Part shown: piece after piece, positions 4,461 to 5,175 of the stretch
Position numbering within the stretch: position 1 is the first letter of the stretch
Layout: every line of letters starts with the position of its first letter
Origin: Oscillospiraceae bacterium
GTDB taxonomy: Bacteria; Bacillota; Clostridia; Oscillospirales; Ruminococcaceae
Direction: 5' to 3'
NCBI GenBank assembly: GCA_030527085.1
Contig: JAUNBN010000108.1
Location: 1 to 5,175, forward strand
DNA length: 5,175 nucleotides
Position numbers and translations under genes: made by a program
The notes under the pieces: model-generated
Database searches by the model: none
Told to the model about the DNA's origin: nothing
Seen by the model: only the letters and a program-made list of their open reading frames with translations

Positions 4461-5175
4461 ATGGCTAACGGACAAAAGCTTTGCATGAGCTGCATGAGGG
4501 CTGTTCCCGCAGGCTCGGGCGAATGCCCTCACTGCAGTTATAACGGCTCGCAGCGCAATCCTTCGGTCTGCCTGCCTATAGGCTGCCGGCTCGCCGGAAA
4601 ATACGTTGTCGGCCGCCGCCTTGAGGACGACGGCAGCTCTGTGAGCTACATAGCCTACGACATAAGCAAAAAAACGCCCGTTGAACTGCGCGAGTTCCTG
4701 CCGCACGGCGGCTGCCAGCGCGAGGACCACCTGCTGCAGGCCAAGCCCGGCGCGGAACTGCACTACAAGACCGCGCTTATGGACTTCTGCGAGCTCTACC
4801 GCAGCCTTTTAAAGATAAGCGAGCTGCCCAGCCTCATACCGGTTTTGGACTTTTTCGAGGCGAACGGCACCGCCTACGCCGTGTTCGAGCGCTTCGAGGG
4901 CGGCATCAGCCTTAAGAAATTTCTCTCCATGTCCGGGGGTTCCCTACCCTTCGACAAGTGCTTCAAGCTCCTGGGTCCTGTTCTGGACGCGCTCGAGGCC
5001 ATTCACTCCGTAAACCTCATTCACCGCGGGGTTTCGCCGGAGACGATTTTCGTAAACCGCAACGGCGATGTAAAGCTCGGCGGCTTCGCCACTTCCTCCG
5101 TCCGCACCAAGGACGCGGAGCTCAAATCCAAGATGCAGAGCGGCTATTCCGCCCCGGAGCAGTATTCCACCACCT
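4461..5175 (+). CDS. Zinc-ribbon protein with degenerate Ser/Thr kinase domain (probable pseudokinase), 3' truncated
   Basis: The frame is open from the ATG at 4461, which has GGAGG five bases upstream, to the window edge: 238 residues seen, no stop. An N-terminal zinc ribbon, CxxC (Cys8, Cys11) and CPHC (Cys22, Cys25), precedes a protein-kinase fold from about residue 39. The fold is recognised by 'LAGKYVVGRRL', 'YAVFERFEGGISLKKFL', 'VLDALEAIHSVNLIHRGVSPETIFV' and the activation-end motif GYSAPEQY (228-235). The catalytic positions are altered: the Gly-rich loop reads LEDDGSSVSY, the VAIK lysine is Arg77 (PVELREFLP), HRD is HRG (Gly190), the following Asn is Thr195, and DFG is GFA (208-210). 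Family relatives I recall in Clostridia use HRDISPDN and LDFG, so loss looks specific to this protein. A signalling or scaffold role through protein binding is inferred, not shown. Membrane or sensor regions, if any, lie beyond the window. Confidence 0.8.
   Translation, partial: MANGQKLCMSCMRAVPAGSGECPHCSYNGSQRNPSVCLPIGCRLAGKYVVGRRLEDDGSSVSYIAYDISKKTPVELREFLPHGGCQREDHLLQAKPGAELHYKTALMDFCELYRSLLKISELPSLIPVLDFFEANGTAYAVFERFEGGISLKKFLSMSGGSLPFDKCFKLLGPVLDALEAIHSVNLIHRGVSPETIFVNRNGDVKLGGFATSSVRTKDAELKSKMQSGYSAPEQYSTT

Overview
The window reads as a GC-rich, chromosome-like segment from an anaerobic member of the Bacillota, most likely class Clostridia and perhaps near the Oscillospiraceae. This is inferred from three things: an NfnAB-type electron-bifurcating transhydrogenase pair, a zinc-ribbon Ser/Thr-kinase-like protein of a type I associate with that group, and strong Shine-Dalgarno sites with sigma-A-like promoters. 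Isoleucine is written mostly as ATA despite the high GC content, which is a useful signature. No database search was possible, so the taxonomy is tentative.

Layout. (1) 3-710 (+): the C-terminal part of a metal-chelate (siderophore/cobalamin-type) ABC transporter substrate-binding protein, cut by the window start. (2) 711-1126: a non-coding gap with two hairpins after the transporter gene, a degenerate palindromic repeat, and a near-consensus promoter (TTGACT-16-TATAAT). (3) 1127-3365 (+): a two-gene operon, nfnA-nfnB, encoding the small flavin/[2Fe-2S] and large flavin/[4Fe-4S] subunits of an NADH-dependent ferredoxin:NADP+ oxidoreductase. The genes are one base apart and end at an intrinsic terminator. 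(4) 3538-3996 (-): a convergent small type IV pilin/pseudopilin gene with its own strong hairpin terminator. Its first 65 or so codons look native (about 61% GC), while the rest is AT-rich (about 38% GC). (5) 3997-4460: a divergent intergenic region packed with palindromic repeats. One is an 87-bp MITE-like element bracketed by a perfect 10-bp direct repeat; two more face each other as a large inverted pair. (6) 4461-5175 (+): the start of a zinc-ribbon plus protein-kinase-fold protein, cut by the window end. Its key catalytic residues are replaced, so it looks like a pseudokinase.

How the parts relate. NfnAB would exchange electrons between NADH, reduced ferredoxin and NADP+ in the cytoplasm to supply NADPH. 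The transporter, pilin and pseudokinase are separate units, with no sign in this window that they share a pathway. The most notable content is the repeat family (about four copies in 5 kb, all intergenic, one apparently mobilised into the pilin leader), the degenerate kinase, and the two-part composition of the pilin gene.
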